A stretch of 64,000 bases of DNA, taken from positions 36,804,801 to 36,868,800 of the forward strand of contig OX359247.1 of NCBI GenBank assembly GCA_947179485.1, given 5' to 3'. Source of the stretch: Allacma fusca. Its lineage: Eukaryota; Arthropoda; Collembola; Symphypleona; Sminthuridae. The position numbers were made by a program, and so were the translations under genes. Shown here piece by piece: positions 34,261-44,870 of the stretch. Each line of letters starts with the position of its first letter. Within the stretch, counting starts at the first letter, position 1. The notes below the pieces were generated by a model, which worked only from the letters and a program-made list of their open reading frames with translations, ran no database searches and was not told the DNA's origin.

Positions 34261-35463
34261 TATATAAAAATATCTTAATGGTGTCTAGCAACATTGAAAT
34301 AAGTTTATTCCGATCATTTTCTGGTCTTCAGCCCTACAATTATTATAGAATTGGGGCTTTAATGAGTGGAATTAAATATACATACGTATCTATTTGAAAA
34401 CTGCTAAAATTACATCACACTGCAGATACATAATTATAACAATATACCAACACTCAAGAAATTGACACTTCCGTCAGATGAGGCGTATCCAAAATATGAT
34501 TTCCAGCGTAAAGCATGACTTGAGTAAGAAGGAACTCGTTTTTATCCATTGTGGAACAGATTTTAACGTGGAAGTAAATTTTCCAACACCATAAATCCTG
34601 AAGAAAGATGAGCATTGTAAGGGCAGAAAGGCTCTGCCGATCAACGTTCTATTTTTTGGATTTGATACTACCTCTAGAGCGCATTTTCATCGAAGCCTCC
34701 CCAAAACAATGAACAATGATAAGGAAATGGGGATTCTTGATTTTAAGGGCTATCATTCCATAGCTCCATACACTCTTGAAAACTTTCTTGGATTTATTTT
34801 TGGGTTAACCAAGCCCTCTGTTTGTAAAACCTATGCACCCAGTCAAAGCTCAAGTATTGATTCCTGGGTTCACATTTGGAAATACTACAGTCAAAATAAG
34901 TTTGTAACGATGTATGCGGAAGATGGGAGTCAAAAGTTCAATTGGGGAGGCCAAGGTGGGTTTATCAAGCGTCCAAACGACTATTACCTTCATCCTATGT
35001 TCAGATTTCTGAATACATTGGAATTTGGAACAATAGTATCCTGGAGGTTTCCGAGAGAACAGTTGCACTGGCTGCTTCAACCAAAAATTTAGCGTTCAAA
35101 GTTATCTGTTAGAATATCAAAGATTTGTTAGGAAATTTTAAGAAACTCCATTCTTTAGTTTTATGTAGAATAATGATGCCACACATGACTATAGTGGTAA
35201 ATTAGCCGGAATGAACAGTGCTATTAGCAAGCTATTGCTGGGAGTAAATTCTTCGGGGCACTTACTTCACAGAACTATGGTAGTCAGTGACCATGGGCGA
35301 CGTTACGGAGATTTTGATCACCAAGGGAAGTTTCTCGAAAGATCTCTTCCAGGCCTATTCATTCGACTCCCAGAAGTACTCCAGGAAAAGTTTCCGAATT
35401 TCAATTTTAGAAATAACATGAGATTTAATGCTAACCGCGGGGTTCGATATTTATCACACAGTA

Positions 35464-37464
35464 CACCCTATACATCGATGAAATTGTGGAGATACTGAAC
35501 AAATCAAGAGTAAATGGTGCCAGAATCCTAGCAATTCAGATTCAAATTCTGATCTACGCAGATGACTTCGTTTTGACAGCAAACACACCGGAAGACCTAC
35601 AAACACAAACTAACCTGCTTTGCAACTTTTTAAACAAGAACGACCTTTTAGTCAATCTCGACAAAACAAAAGTAGTCATATTTGGCCAAGGAAGAACACC
35701 AAAGAAATACAAGTGGTATTACAATGGACAACAAATAGAAATCGCCAACACGTACAAATACTTAGGAATCACATTCAATCGAAATGGAAGTTTTAAACAA
35801 CACTGGACGGAAACAAAGAAGAAAGCAAATGCAGCGATTGAAGTGCTTGTTAGTACCCTAAGATCCACCAAGATGTATGACATCAACATAACCCTCAGAC
35901 TTTTCTATTCACTTGTCAGCTCCATACCAATGTACGGCTTTGAAATCTGGGGAGGAAGCTACTTAGATGAAATCGAAAACCTCCAGACAGGATTCCTACG
36001 ACGAATACTAGGAGTAAGCACCTTTACGCCCGGACACGTCCTGCGCCTGGAGACAGGAGGGCAGGCAATGAAGACCATTGGATTAAAAAATATAGCGATT
36101 CATATTCACAATTCTATCCTATCAAACACTGCAACAAAGGAAGCCAGAGAATGTCACAAGAATCAATCACTGAACAATCAACACGACAAATTAAATATGC
36201 TTACACAATGGGAAGAAATTTTCACAAGAGCAGGCCTGTCATCAGAATTCAACTTACTAATTAAAGAACACCATAACGTAAACTGGACGCGACTCTGGGA
36301 TCAGATCGACATATGTATGATAAACAGAGACGTTGAGGACATGCAGAAAACAGAGAGCCCCAGCTATAGGATGCTAAAGACTCATGCAACACAAGCTGAC
36401 ATCTACCAACAGGGAATGAGCTGGCCATTAATCAAGTTCGCTCAGAACTTCAGACTCAACAAACCCAGAGTCTGGACACACAATAGATGCACAAATCTGA
36501 ACGACATATGGAACAAATGGGGCACAAAAGGAGACAAAAGAACGTACTGTGAAAAATGCAAAATAAAACCAGAAACCGTCTTCCACATCATGTTTGAGTG
36601 TAAGTACTACGACGAGCCTAGAACTAAGCACCTAAACGAACTGATCAACCGAATCGGAAATGACATCAGTCAAGAGAACTTCGTCAATAGAATCATGGCG
36701 AAAGAAACGCTTATGGAAAACAGCAGGTATTCATATGCTTTCTGGTGTGATGCCATTCAACTGAGAAATAAAACCGAACAATAACGAACACCCATTCACG
36801 AGGATGAAGGAGCTGACGAAAATCAATCGACCAATGGATCATCTTCCTACCTGTTTGAAAGAAGAAGCAAATAGTACCATGACTTTGCCGTACTCATCCA
36901 TAATGTTGGTACGAAATGTGTTAGCCGAAAGGAAGTGCTCGCTCTTCAGCCCTTTGATAGCCTTCCTAAACAGTACCAACCTTATGGGTGGGTACGAGGT
37001 TAGGAGAAAAGTTAGAAATGGCGCTGTTGAAGGGCTGAATAGCGGAAATTGAGATCCACGACCTGGACGCAAAAATGCTTGACATATGTATAGCGTGACT
37101 ACACAACAAACATAATCACTTCTCGACTAAAGGCCAGTAAGAGTAACCAAAAGATGTGTAGGTTTTTAATGGCCCTTGTGATAACTGGGAACCTTTTTAC
37201 CTACTCCAATATTACTGAGCTACTACTTTATACTGAAAGTACTTAAATGTTACATTACACAAATGATATTTAAGATTTTAACTCGACCATGTCCCCAATT
37301 AACGAAATGTTTTGTAACTCCATAATTTATATTTTTACTTAGAATCTCACTTACTAAATTCTCTCTAAATGATCATAATATTATTAATTTTGTAAATGCA
37401 ATTGAGCGGTGCAGGTTGTAAGGGCTAAGGCCAAATCGACCAATAAATTATCTATCTATCTATC
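35464..37464 (+). mobile_element. 5'-truncated non-LTR retrotransposon (LINE) with 16-bp target duplication
   Basis: Perfect 16-bp direct repeats tatttatcacacagta flank it (35448-35463 and 37465-37480). The right end is a short TCTA microsatellite (about 37448-37464) after AATAAATTA, the kind of tail found in CR1/L2/I-type LINEs. The element is cut at the 5' end just before the reverse-transcriptase YADD motif. The clean duplication and intact reading frame imply a recent insertion. Confidence 0.9.
35486..36784 (+). CDS. LINE reverse transcriptase, C-terminal half
   Basis: 432 open codons start in the middle of the palm domain with ILIYADDFVLTANTPEDLQ, continue through VNLDKTKVVIFG and YKYLGITF (thumb-region motifs), and end with a Cys-His motif CEKCKIKPETVFHIMFECKYY (about residues 353-373) typical of LINE ORF2 C-termini. 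The endonuclease and the N-terminal reverse-transcriptase blocks are missing, so the fragment cannot retrotranspose. I cannot assign the clade firmly. Confidence 0.85.
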   Translation: MEILNKSRVNGARILAIQIQILIYADDFVLTANTPEDLQTQTNLLCNFLNKNDLLVNLDKTKVVIFGQGRTPKKYKWYYNGQQIEIANTYKYLGITFNRNGSFKQHWTETKKKANAAIEVLVSTLRSTKMYDINITLRLFYSLVSSIPMYGFEIWGGSYLDEIENLQTGFLRRILGVSTFTPGHVLRLETGGQAMKTIGLKNIAIHIHNSILSNTATKEARECHKNQSLNNQHDKLNMLTQWEEIFTRAGLSSEFNLLIKEHHNVNWTRLWDQIDICMINRDVEDMQKTESPSYRMLKTHATQADIYQQGMSWPLIKFAQNFRLNKPRVWTHNRCTNLNDIWNKWGTKGDKRTYCEKCKIKPETVFHIMFECKYYDEPRTKHLNELINRIGNDISQENFVNRIMAKETLMENSRYSYAFWCDAIQLRNKTEQ

Positions 37465-38369
37465 TATTTATCACACAGTAAAGCATTTGCTAGTTCTACA
37501 AAATATGAATGTTTCGGAAAGTGACGCCGCCTTCAAACCTGCTTTGACAGATAGGTCCAGTTTTTTAGTACCTATTACTGGGGATAGGTCTTGTTCAGAT
37601 GTTAATATTATGGAGGGGAATTGTGTCTGTAATACTACTGGTGATATTCAAGCTTGGAAAAACCCATACTTAATTCAGAAGCTTATTAAATTATCCTTTG
37701 AAGAACTGAACGGGATTATTACAGCCTCCAAATACGAAAACGTTTGCAGGACGTACAACTCACCTTTAATGAGCTACGTCACTTCTCGTATTTTAAGAAA
37801 TGATTCTAACTACTCTGAAGGTGTCCTGAAATTTTTGACAAACGAGGAAATTATATTCGAAGTCCAACTTCAGGTTGTACATGAACATACGACATTCGAT
37901 AAAATAGCACGAATATCAAAGTTCATTAGAAATACAGCCTATGGGAACACGAGCTGGTGTGTTAGCAATGAATTGGATGAAGATCAAGGAACTTTGTACA
38001 TACTTAAACTAGTAAAATCAATTATTATAGATGCACATTTCTTTGTTCAGTGATGACAGTTTAATTGTACGTGTAGTAGTGAAATCTAGTGGAACTGATT
38101 GTATAAGCCAACTATGCAGCTCGAGAATTATCCGATCCCACCTACTGGGAACATTTCAAAAACAAGTGGAATTTCACCCAAAACAAAACTTTTTTAGGAT
38201 GGTGTTAGTTCCCAAGTAAAACACGCCTGTCTGAATGTGAGTACGTGTATGGTCCGCACTCCAAAACTTCTTTCCCGATTTCAATGAAGCATTTTGTAGA
38301 CATTAGCATATTGTACTATCATGGATTTCTACCTCTATTAACCCAAAATTAAAAATATTTCATGGATGA

Positions 38370-38850
38370 ACATATCTTGTGTGGATTATATTCGCAAACA
38401 GACGTCCTTCAACGGCCCAAAGGTCATCAGTAATAAATATCTCTGTTCGCACTCTCTTTCTGCAAAAATAGACATACATGAGTTTTCTTAGTAAGCGGAG
38501 GATGAGGGATAGCAAGCCTTTGCTGACGTGACGTACGTATATATGCCAGTGATCTTCAGTATACAAAATGTTACCTCGTCCAAACGAAGGTTCATAATAA
38601 ATTTTTGCATTTAGAGCGTGCATTAGTTACACCGAAACTGTACATAGACACAATGGTTATCAAATTACATTTTGTGATAGTCCTATGTCTGCTTGTACTT
38701 CAAGCGGAAATTCCAACTTCCACGCCTGTATTACAGGAAAAGAGATATTATTAGGAATTGCAAGTCACTTGGAAATCAAGAACACTGTTTCAGTCTGAGA
38801 AAAGATTTCTGACAGCAAAAAGGTTGTTAGCAGGCAAAGTTGGGAAACTA
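38370..38850 (+). repeat. Three-copy segment, copy 2
   Basis: It closely matches 20770-21250. The ATG at 38652 again opens a hydrophobic signal-like frame (MVIKLHFVIVLCLLVLQA). The alternative Cys-rich frame keeps CDSP and ACTSSG but loses its end through a deletion near 38735. No crystallin exons follow here. Confidence 0.5.
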
Positions 38851-39114
38851 TCAAAATAAAGAACAGAAGGGACAACTATCCGGAAAATATTACGTAAGCA
38901 GTTGCTCAAAATTTCAGATATAATAATTTTGAATTTTGTTTTAGTATTATTCCGAGAATAAAACTTTCCTTTAACATTTAACTGTGTACGCAATTAAGAA
39001 TATTAATAATTATTCGAGAGAATAAATAATAATTATTATTGTCCTTCTGAGTATTTTGTGTGTATTAGTAATTAATGCAAGTGCCTGTTTGCAGGTTGAA
39101 TAACTGGAAGCAAA

Positions 39115-39444
39115 ATGGCGACGGGTGGACACGACACAAATCCATTCAGTGAAGGTAACAATGACCGATTCACCAGGGAGCAGCGCCCACAGTCCAGGTT
39201 GGACCAAACCCAGATCCAGGTTCAAGAGGTCGTAACCATTATGAAGTCAAATGTGGACAAGGTGATGGAGCGTGATACACGATTGCATGACCTGGAATCA
39301 AGAGCAGATACACTCAGCAATAGCGCTCATATGTTTGAACGTCGCTCTGCCCAAGTTTGTAAGAAAATGTGGTGGAATAACATGAAATGGAAAATAATTC
39401 TGGGGCTTGTGGCTATCTTGGCTGTCGTTGGCATTGGTTTTTGA
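39115..39444 (+). CDS. VAMP/synaptobrevin-like R-SNARE, single exon
   Basis: The product would be a small tail-anchored vesicle SNARE that pairs with syntaxin and SNAP-25-type partners in membrane fusion. Residues 1-30 are a short polar head. Residues about 31-85 form the R-SNARE helix (VQEVVTIMKSNVDKVMERD, then the central-layer Arg region in LESRAD). KMWWNNMK (about 84-91) is the typical juxtamembrane block, and about 92-109 is the membrane segment. The length fits the family. The TGA at 39442-39444 falls right after the membrane segment, and the same frame continues open for 34 codons to TGA at about 39550, so a longer luminal tail may have been lost. An acceptor-like ctgtttgcag precedes the ATG by about 20 bases. 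It could be a retrocopy. Confidence 0.7.
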   Translation: MATGGHDTNPFSEGNNDRFTREQRPQSRLDQTQIQVQEVVTIMKSNVDKVMERDTRLHDLESRADTLSNSAHMFERRSAQVCKKMWWNNMKWKIILGLVAILAVVGIGF

Positions 39445-39559
39445 ATTGCTTCAAGTTTTAAGGGTGATGATGGCAACGATTCCAGGAGTGTGATGGATGC
39501 TGATACCATAAATGATTCGGTGGTTTCGGGTGGATCGGGTGGCTCTACCTGATCATAAA

Positions 39560-40530
39560 ATTTCCCTGTGATTTATTTTTATTCATTTTTAAAATACGAT
39601 TTGATCGTTTGGATTTTAAAGCCGAAATTAGTACGCCGATTATGACACAAGGTACTAATGCGGAGTGTACCGTTTTTAGACGTAATTTACGCTTAAGTTG
39701 CACTGGAAATTAATTTTTTCCCTCTGGAATTGAAAGCGGGGAAACTTTTAAATTATAATTATCATATTTCGAATGATTAAAACGACGACTACAAGCTGAT
39801 TATTGCTGACGGTCCCATGAGAAAATAAACAATGTGAGAGTAACTATTATTTTGCTTACTCACGATGTCCATTTTTGTGAATGACTGTAAATAGGTAACT
39901 TCAGAAACTGTCATGGCACACGATTCACAAGCAGATCATAATAACATGTCTGGAATCAAGTGTAAGATGTGATGATTTTAAGAAGAAGCATTCCCCCTCA
40001 CAGATTAGACCGTCCCTTTAAATACTAACCTCTTGAACTCATCTATCAAGAAAATTGGAACTAGGACAAATCGACGGATTAAACAAAACTAGTGTATTTG
40101 GTCATTCTAAGGATTCAGTGGTCACGTATGTATGGACAACTCAGGAATTTTAATTAACGTACAAGTTTATTAAATTCTGCGTTGACAATCATTTTGAACA
40201 TACTTGGTTTCTTCTTCCAACTTTCCGAAAGAATAAATTTCTTCTGGACCCGTATAATAATAATAAGAACGCTGTGACTAACAAGTTACAACAACGATTC
40301 AGTAAACGAACAAATTGCAATACTTTATAAATAATAATTATTATTGAATAGGCAAACAAATGAACTGGTGTTGTAAATTGTGTTTGCTGATGACAATAGA
40401 TCAATTATTATTATTATTTCGTGAAGAAATGGAGCTTTGGAGAGTGTTCAAAGTCCAGGTACTGCAAACTTCATACTAGTAAATATAATTATGCCCCCAT
40501 GAACTCTTGTCTTCCTATTCCTACTGCTTG
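39560..40530. other. 3' region of the VAMP-like gene and unassigned sequence
   Basis: AATAAA occurs at about 39825. There is no poly(A) tract marking a retrocopy end and no other gene. Confidence 0.35.
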
Positions 40531-40538
40531 CTATGCAT

Positions 40539-41323
40539 TAGAGCATCTCGGGCGGTTAAAATTTACGGGTAAGCCCGCAAAAAGCCCGGCCCGCACGGGC
40601 TTCGAGCGGGTACGGGTAAAAATTATTGCGTTTGACTAAAAAGACCGCGAAAGCCCGTAAAAGCCCGCGAGAAATTCCATTATTTGTGAATGCAGGAGCA
40701 GCGGTTGTGAATGCACATAGACTTGAATGACTTGAACGAATTTCAGACGTCTTAAATTTTAGCTTGCAAAGAAACTGAGGCTTGGTGTACGATAGAGCAT
40801 CACCCCGTGGGATATTTTAGGCCCGTGCCCGTCTGTACGACTGTTACTAAACAACAAAGGCAGGTATGCAAGAAAAGTTTTCTTGCATACCTGCCTTTGT
40901 TATTAAGTTTCATTTCGCTCTTCATTACTGTGGAAAATTCCATTTAGTCTAGAAGATGAATCCTGCTTGTAGTTCAAGTATTTGTAATAAGAATCCAGAA
41001 GTTAACATTGTAATAAATTCAAGAACGCCACCAGAAGTGCTTACCAAAGCCGAAATAGCAGCATAAGCTTTTGTATTGCCTTCTTAGTAAACAAGGTAAT
41101 TTAACGACTGTAAGTAACGGTCAAGAACACCAGTATTTTAAAATACAGTTTTTCTGTATTTAAGATGTATGGTATTTGCGGGCGGGCTACGGGCTTTTTT
41201 TAATTTTGCGGGCCGGGCCGGGCTTTTTCTATAAACATTAATTTCGGGCCGGGTGGGTACGGGTAAAACGTTACGAGCCACGGGCGGGCACGGGCCTAAA
41301 ATATCCCACGGGGTGATGCTCTA
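40539..41323. mobile_element. hAT-like non-autonomous element with 8-bp target duplication and internal inverted end
   Basis: The ends read TAGAGCATC (40539) and GATGCTCTA (ending 41323). Identical 8-bp duplications ctatgcat flank it (40531-40538 and 41324-41331). Subterminal sequence is rich in CCCGC/GGGCCGGGC motifs. The last 39 bp occur again, perfectly inverted, at 40793-40831 (TAGAGCATCACCCCGTGGGA...), so a second terminus is embedded. It has no transposase. Confidence 0.85.
40853..40901. repeat. Perfect 49-bp palindrome, 24-bp arms
   Basis: The arms 40853-40876 and 40878-40901 are exact complements around a single G. It lies inside the hAT-like element, near the embedded terminus. Confidence 0.95.
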
Positions 41324-41893
41324 CTATGCATATGCACTATGTATATACATACATAAGGCAGTGAGATAGTGAGTATATTTGAGACTGAGTTCCTCTTTTT
41401 GTGTATTTTTAATTTCAATAACAAATTTATTCTATTTTATTAATAGTATTTACTACACTGTAACCGTAGGATCTTTTGGAGTCACTATATTTTGCATCTG
41501 AAACCCCGAGTAAAACAACTGGTAGACCAAATGTTTTGCAATTTTAAAGACAATTTATAGATTTTCTGTTGAAAAGGCAGCCATAAAATACATATCTAAG
41601 CCGATTATTTAAACTTTCATAAGATGGTCGTATTTGAAACACATACATACATTTGTTCAACTAAAAATTGGTGAACTACGACCGAAATTCCACATATGAA
41701 TGCATACAGAACGAGTAATACTGTATGTAAGTTGGGGAACCTTAAGGTTTAGGTACGCAGTACATACGGTGGAATGATGGCTATGAATTGAAGCACAGGA
41801 AAGTTTCATTAGAAGACAATGGAGAATTTCAGAATTTAGGGTTCAGCCCCTTTGTTCCAAGAGATGGACGGTTATAGGGCCTAGTATCACCAT

Positions 41894-42303
41894 TAGTGCT
41901 TGGACAAATTTAGTTGTTTTTTTCTGAACTGAAATTTTCAGTTCAGTTCAATTCAATTCACTACTTTTTCGATTCAATTCAAAATGAAATTGAACGGATT
42001 GATTCAGTTCATAACTTTGAATTGAACTGAATCGTTTTCCTTGAATATAAGTTCAAGCAATTCATTCTGCCCAAAGCATTTCAATAAAAAAGCCACCGTT
42101 TACAAACTCTCCAGATCCTTTTAGTAGCGATTTGTATCGTTAATTTAGCTTCCTTTCGTTGTACGCTTGGAAAACACTGCTGAAAAGATCTAGAAAATGT
42201 ATCTGTAGAAACCGCTGGTTTTCGATTCAGTTCATTTCAATTCAATTCAAAATTTTGAACTGAACTGAATTAAAAAAACTGAACTGAACCGTTCCGACCA
42301 CTA
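41894..42303. mobile_element. hAT-like MITE rich in TTCAATTCA / CTGAACTGAA motifs, copy 1
   Basis: The left end TAGTGCTTGGACAA and the right end TTCCGACCACTA are imperfect inverted repeats. The flanks atcaccat and atcaccac match at 7 of 8 positions. The interior is almost entirely repeated TTCAATTCAGTTC-type motifs in both orientations. It is related to the element at 43206. Confidence 0.75.
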
Positions 42304-42582
42304 ATCACCACTACACCGGAAAATTATGAGTGTCTACAACTAAAGCATCGGGATTACATACACAGCTCAAAAAAGGAAGACTTGTTTTGGTTTGCTCCTT
42401 CTACACAACATTTTGAACCCAGCCGAGATTTTGAGTAAAATCAAACAAACATCGTCAGCGGCACTGTTCAAGCTTCGAATGTGTGCATTGACAATTTTAG
42501 AAAGCAGAATAAAGGTCAGAACGTCTTCATTGGGCTTTGGAATCGCATGGAGGAAGCCTGAGACCGTTTTCATTTAGAACGT

Positions 42583-42951
42583 TCTTCTCCAGACCGAATC
42601 CGCAAAACACCACAGCGGTATGGAATAAATAATCCACCTGTCTTTACAACTGCAGAAGTAAAGTACCAAAACATATTCAACAATTCGATCGAACTTGTTG
42701 TTGCGGAACTCAAGCGTCGTTTTGATCAGCCCGGGATCAAGAAAGTTCAGGAGTTAGAGAACAAATTGCTTAACTGGAATGAACTAGAACCAAAATCCCG
42801 GGAGTACAAAGTAGATGCTATATCAGATTTGTACCTGTTTAATTCTGAGAGACTTAATCTTCAAATGACTATAGTTCATGGGATTGAAGGAGTAGAGACT
42901 AACTTCGGACAACATTTGACGAACTTCTGGGACACATACCTTAAACCATGA
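42583..42951 (+). pseudogene. hAT-type transposase fragment (ZMYM1-like C-terminal region)
   Basis: An open frame runs from about RIRKTPQRYG through YQNIFNNSIELVVAELKRRF to a stop at 42949-42951. The RxKxPxRY block followed by a helix ending ELKRRF is typical of the region before the dimerisation domain of ZMYM1-like hAT proteins. The dimerisation motif and all the catalytic core are missing. It lies between two hAT-like elements and may be the remains of a related autonomous copy. Confidence 0.5.
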
Positions 42952-43205
42952 CAAAAATCCGGCTATAGAGCTTAGAACTTTTAAAAAATTCTAATCGTGC
43001 TCCCAATCAGCTCCGCGACGGCTGAGAGATCATTTTCCACTTTACGGCTAATAAAAACATATGTAAGTAGTGCTGTCCGTAATTGGACAGGAAAGGCTAA
43101 ACCACTACGGCGTCATTCACTGCTTCGCAGGTATTGCAAAGCAATTGGACAAGCTTTTTACCCAATTTAGTGATCACACTCTTCTGTTCTTCATAAACTC
43201 AAAAG

Positions 43206-43969
43206 TAGTGGTCGGAACAATTCAATTCAATTCAAAATTTACAATTCAATCCAGTTCGAATACTGAACTGGATTAAAATTTGGATTTCAATTCGGTTCAG
43301 TAAAAAACAATTCAATTCAATTCAGTTCACTCTATGAACTGAACTGAATTGTAAACCATTTGGTTCGCCGAGCATATTTAAATACTGCCAAGGTGGCTAG
43401 GGTGGCGCGTCAGCTTAGGCCATCTCTCCTTACCATTTTTATAGTATTATGTTGAGGTCATTTAAAAAATAAAAATGCAAAATTTTGAAAAAATAAAATT
43501 GTGATAATTTTTCAAAAAAAAACATTGAAATCGGTGGAACAGTTTGTCGATTTTGTTTTTTTACGTACGAACAAGCATTACGATTTCAACCAATAAAGAA
43601 CTCCTCCAAGAGAGTGGCCTAAAGAATATTCACAAAAAGTTTGAACAAAATTAGTTCGGAGCATCCACGGACAACACTATCATATAAGGGGGCTGACGCC
43701 ACCCTAAAAATATTAACTCATACGTTTTCATGTTCGTTACGTTGACGCAAAGATGGTGCTAAACTTATCCTAACAATATCGGTTTTGATTCAGCCTGAAA
43801 TTGTTTTGAATTGGAATTCAAAGAAAACAATTCAATTCGATTCAACAGGTGAATTGAATTATTCGGTTCAGTAAACGATCGAATTGAATTGAAAAATCCC
43901 TGAATTGAACTGAACTGAATTGAATTGAATTGTAAAATTGCAATTCAAACTGAATTGGTCCGACCACTA
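43206..43969. mobile_element. hAT-like MITE rich in AATTCAATTC motifs, copy 2
   Basis: The ends TAGTGGTCGGAAC (43206) and GTCCGACCACTA (ending 43969) are inverted, with exact 8-bp duplications ctcaaaag at 43198-43205 and 43970-43977. The arms consist of AATTCAATTC/GAACTGAA repeats. The centre (43340-43790) is AT-rich and non-coding. Confidence 0.9.
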
Positions 43970-43977
43970 CTCAAAAG

Positions 43978-44631
43978 TCACAAGAAGAGCTCACAAAAAT
44001 AAACAAATTCCCAATTTTTAAGGATTTTGAATTAAGAAATTGTTTATTAATACGATTTTGTCTCAAATACCTTTTGACACATGACCAGCAGGCACCTACG
44101 TTGAGTATTGTGGACACGACCACACGACCCATGCATAAGAACTGAGAACAAGGTTAGGGAAATTCAGCTCCAGGTGAGAAAGGTGCGAGGAAGAATTTCT
44201 TATGTAACCATTTTTAATGTTTATATGACGTTGTTTTCGTTTTGTTTGAAATATCGTATTGTTCACTTACATATGTCATATATGAGAGAATCGAGTAATT
44301 TATAAGTGGCATTATTATGTCAGCTAAAGGGGCAAAAAATTGTGGTCATCCGGTATGTACTCTGTTAAAAAATGTTTTAGTCATTCATAGGAGCTTCAAT
44401 TCAGGCATTTTTTATATTTTGGATCAAAAGACCAAGGAGAGAACTATTTTAGCAACCTTCGGGTGCACTAATCAGTTTACCTCTGAACATCAGAGTATGC
44501 AGGTACCACTTGCGTTTATATCAGGTATATCATTGCTCCATAGTGATTATAAAATAAATGTATTTTGGGCTTTTCTATATCTTTTATGAGCTGCATATAA
44601 TTATCTATCCTTACTTTTATCCCTTTTAATA
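43978..44631. other. Unassigned sequence with one open frame
   Basis: A 90-codon plus-strand frame (44317-44589) is open but shows no domain, signal or splice context. It is probably chance or decayed transposon coding sequence. Confidence 0.25.
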
Positions 44632-44870
44632 GGGAAGCGCAGCGACCTTACAGGATACTGAAGATGTCCGCGTGTTAGTGGTAGTCATAAAGTCATAAGT
44701 TATGACTCATAACTCAAAAACGCGTCGACCGATTTCAATCAAACTTCTCAGGGTATCTACAATTACGTAATATGTAGCTGCATAGACTTTCATTGGAATC
44801 AAATAGAAGGTTTGATTACAGCACAGCTGACCTAAGGTGTGGGTACGATAATTCAATCATTGCTTATTGT
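44632..44870 (+). repeat. Fragment of the GC-palindrome repeat family
   Basis: A GGGAAGCGCAGCGACC motif is followed by ACCGATTTCAATCAAACTTC, like the repeat beginning at 4262. Confidence 0.5.

Larger units (their letters stand above)
34530..38053 (+). pseudogene. DUF229-family gene, copy 2, interrupted by a LINE
   Basis: The first part (about 34530-35463) covers the mid region: FIHCGTDFNVEV, then NVLFFGFDTTSRAHFHRSLPKT (the nucleophile-region motif of DUF229), NFLGFIFGLTKPS, and SDHGRRYGDFDHQGKFLERSLPG. The second part (37465-38015) carries the C-terminal region with GDRSC...CVC and the WCV block. A 2 kb LINE separates them. Breaks include an in-frame TAA near 34592, a frame change near 35085 with another stop, TAG in place of the Trp codon of the FMWNND motif near 35168, and an 8-bp deletion near 37985 that replaces the C-terminal CTCINE end of copy 1. 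It is a pseudogene. Confidence 0.85.

Noticed and set aside
36804-37052. 82-codon frame after the LINE reverse transcriptase
   Set aside because: It lies in the 3' untranslated part of the LINE and has no domain.
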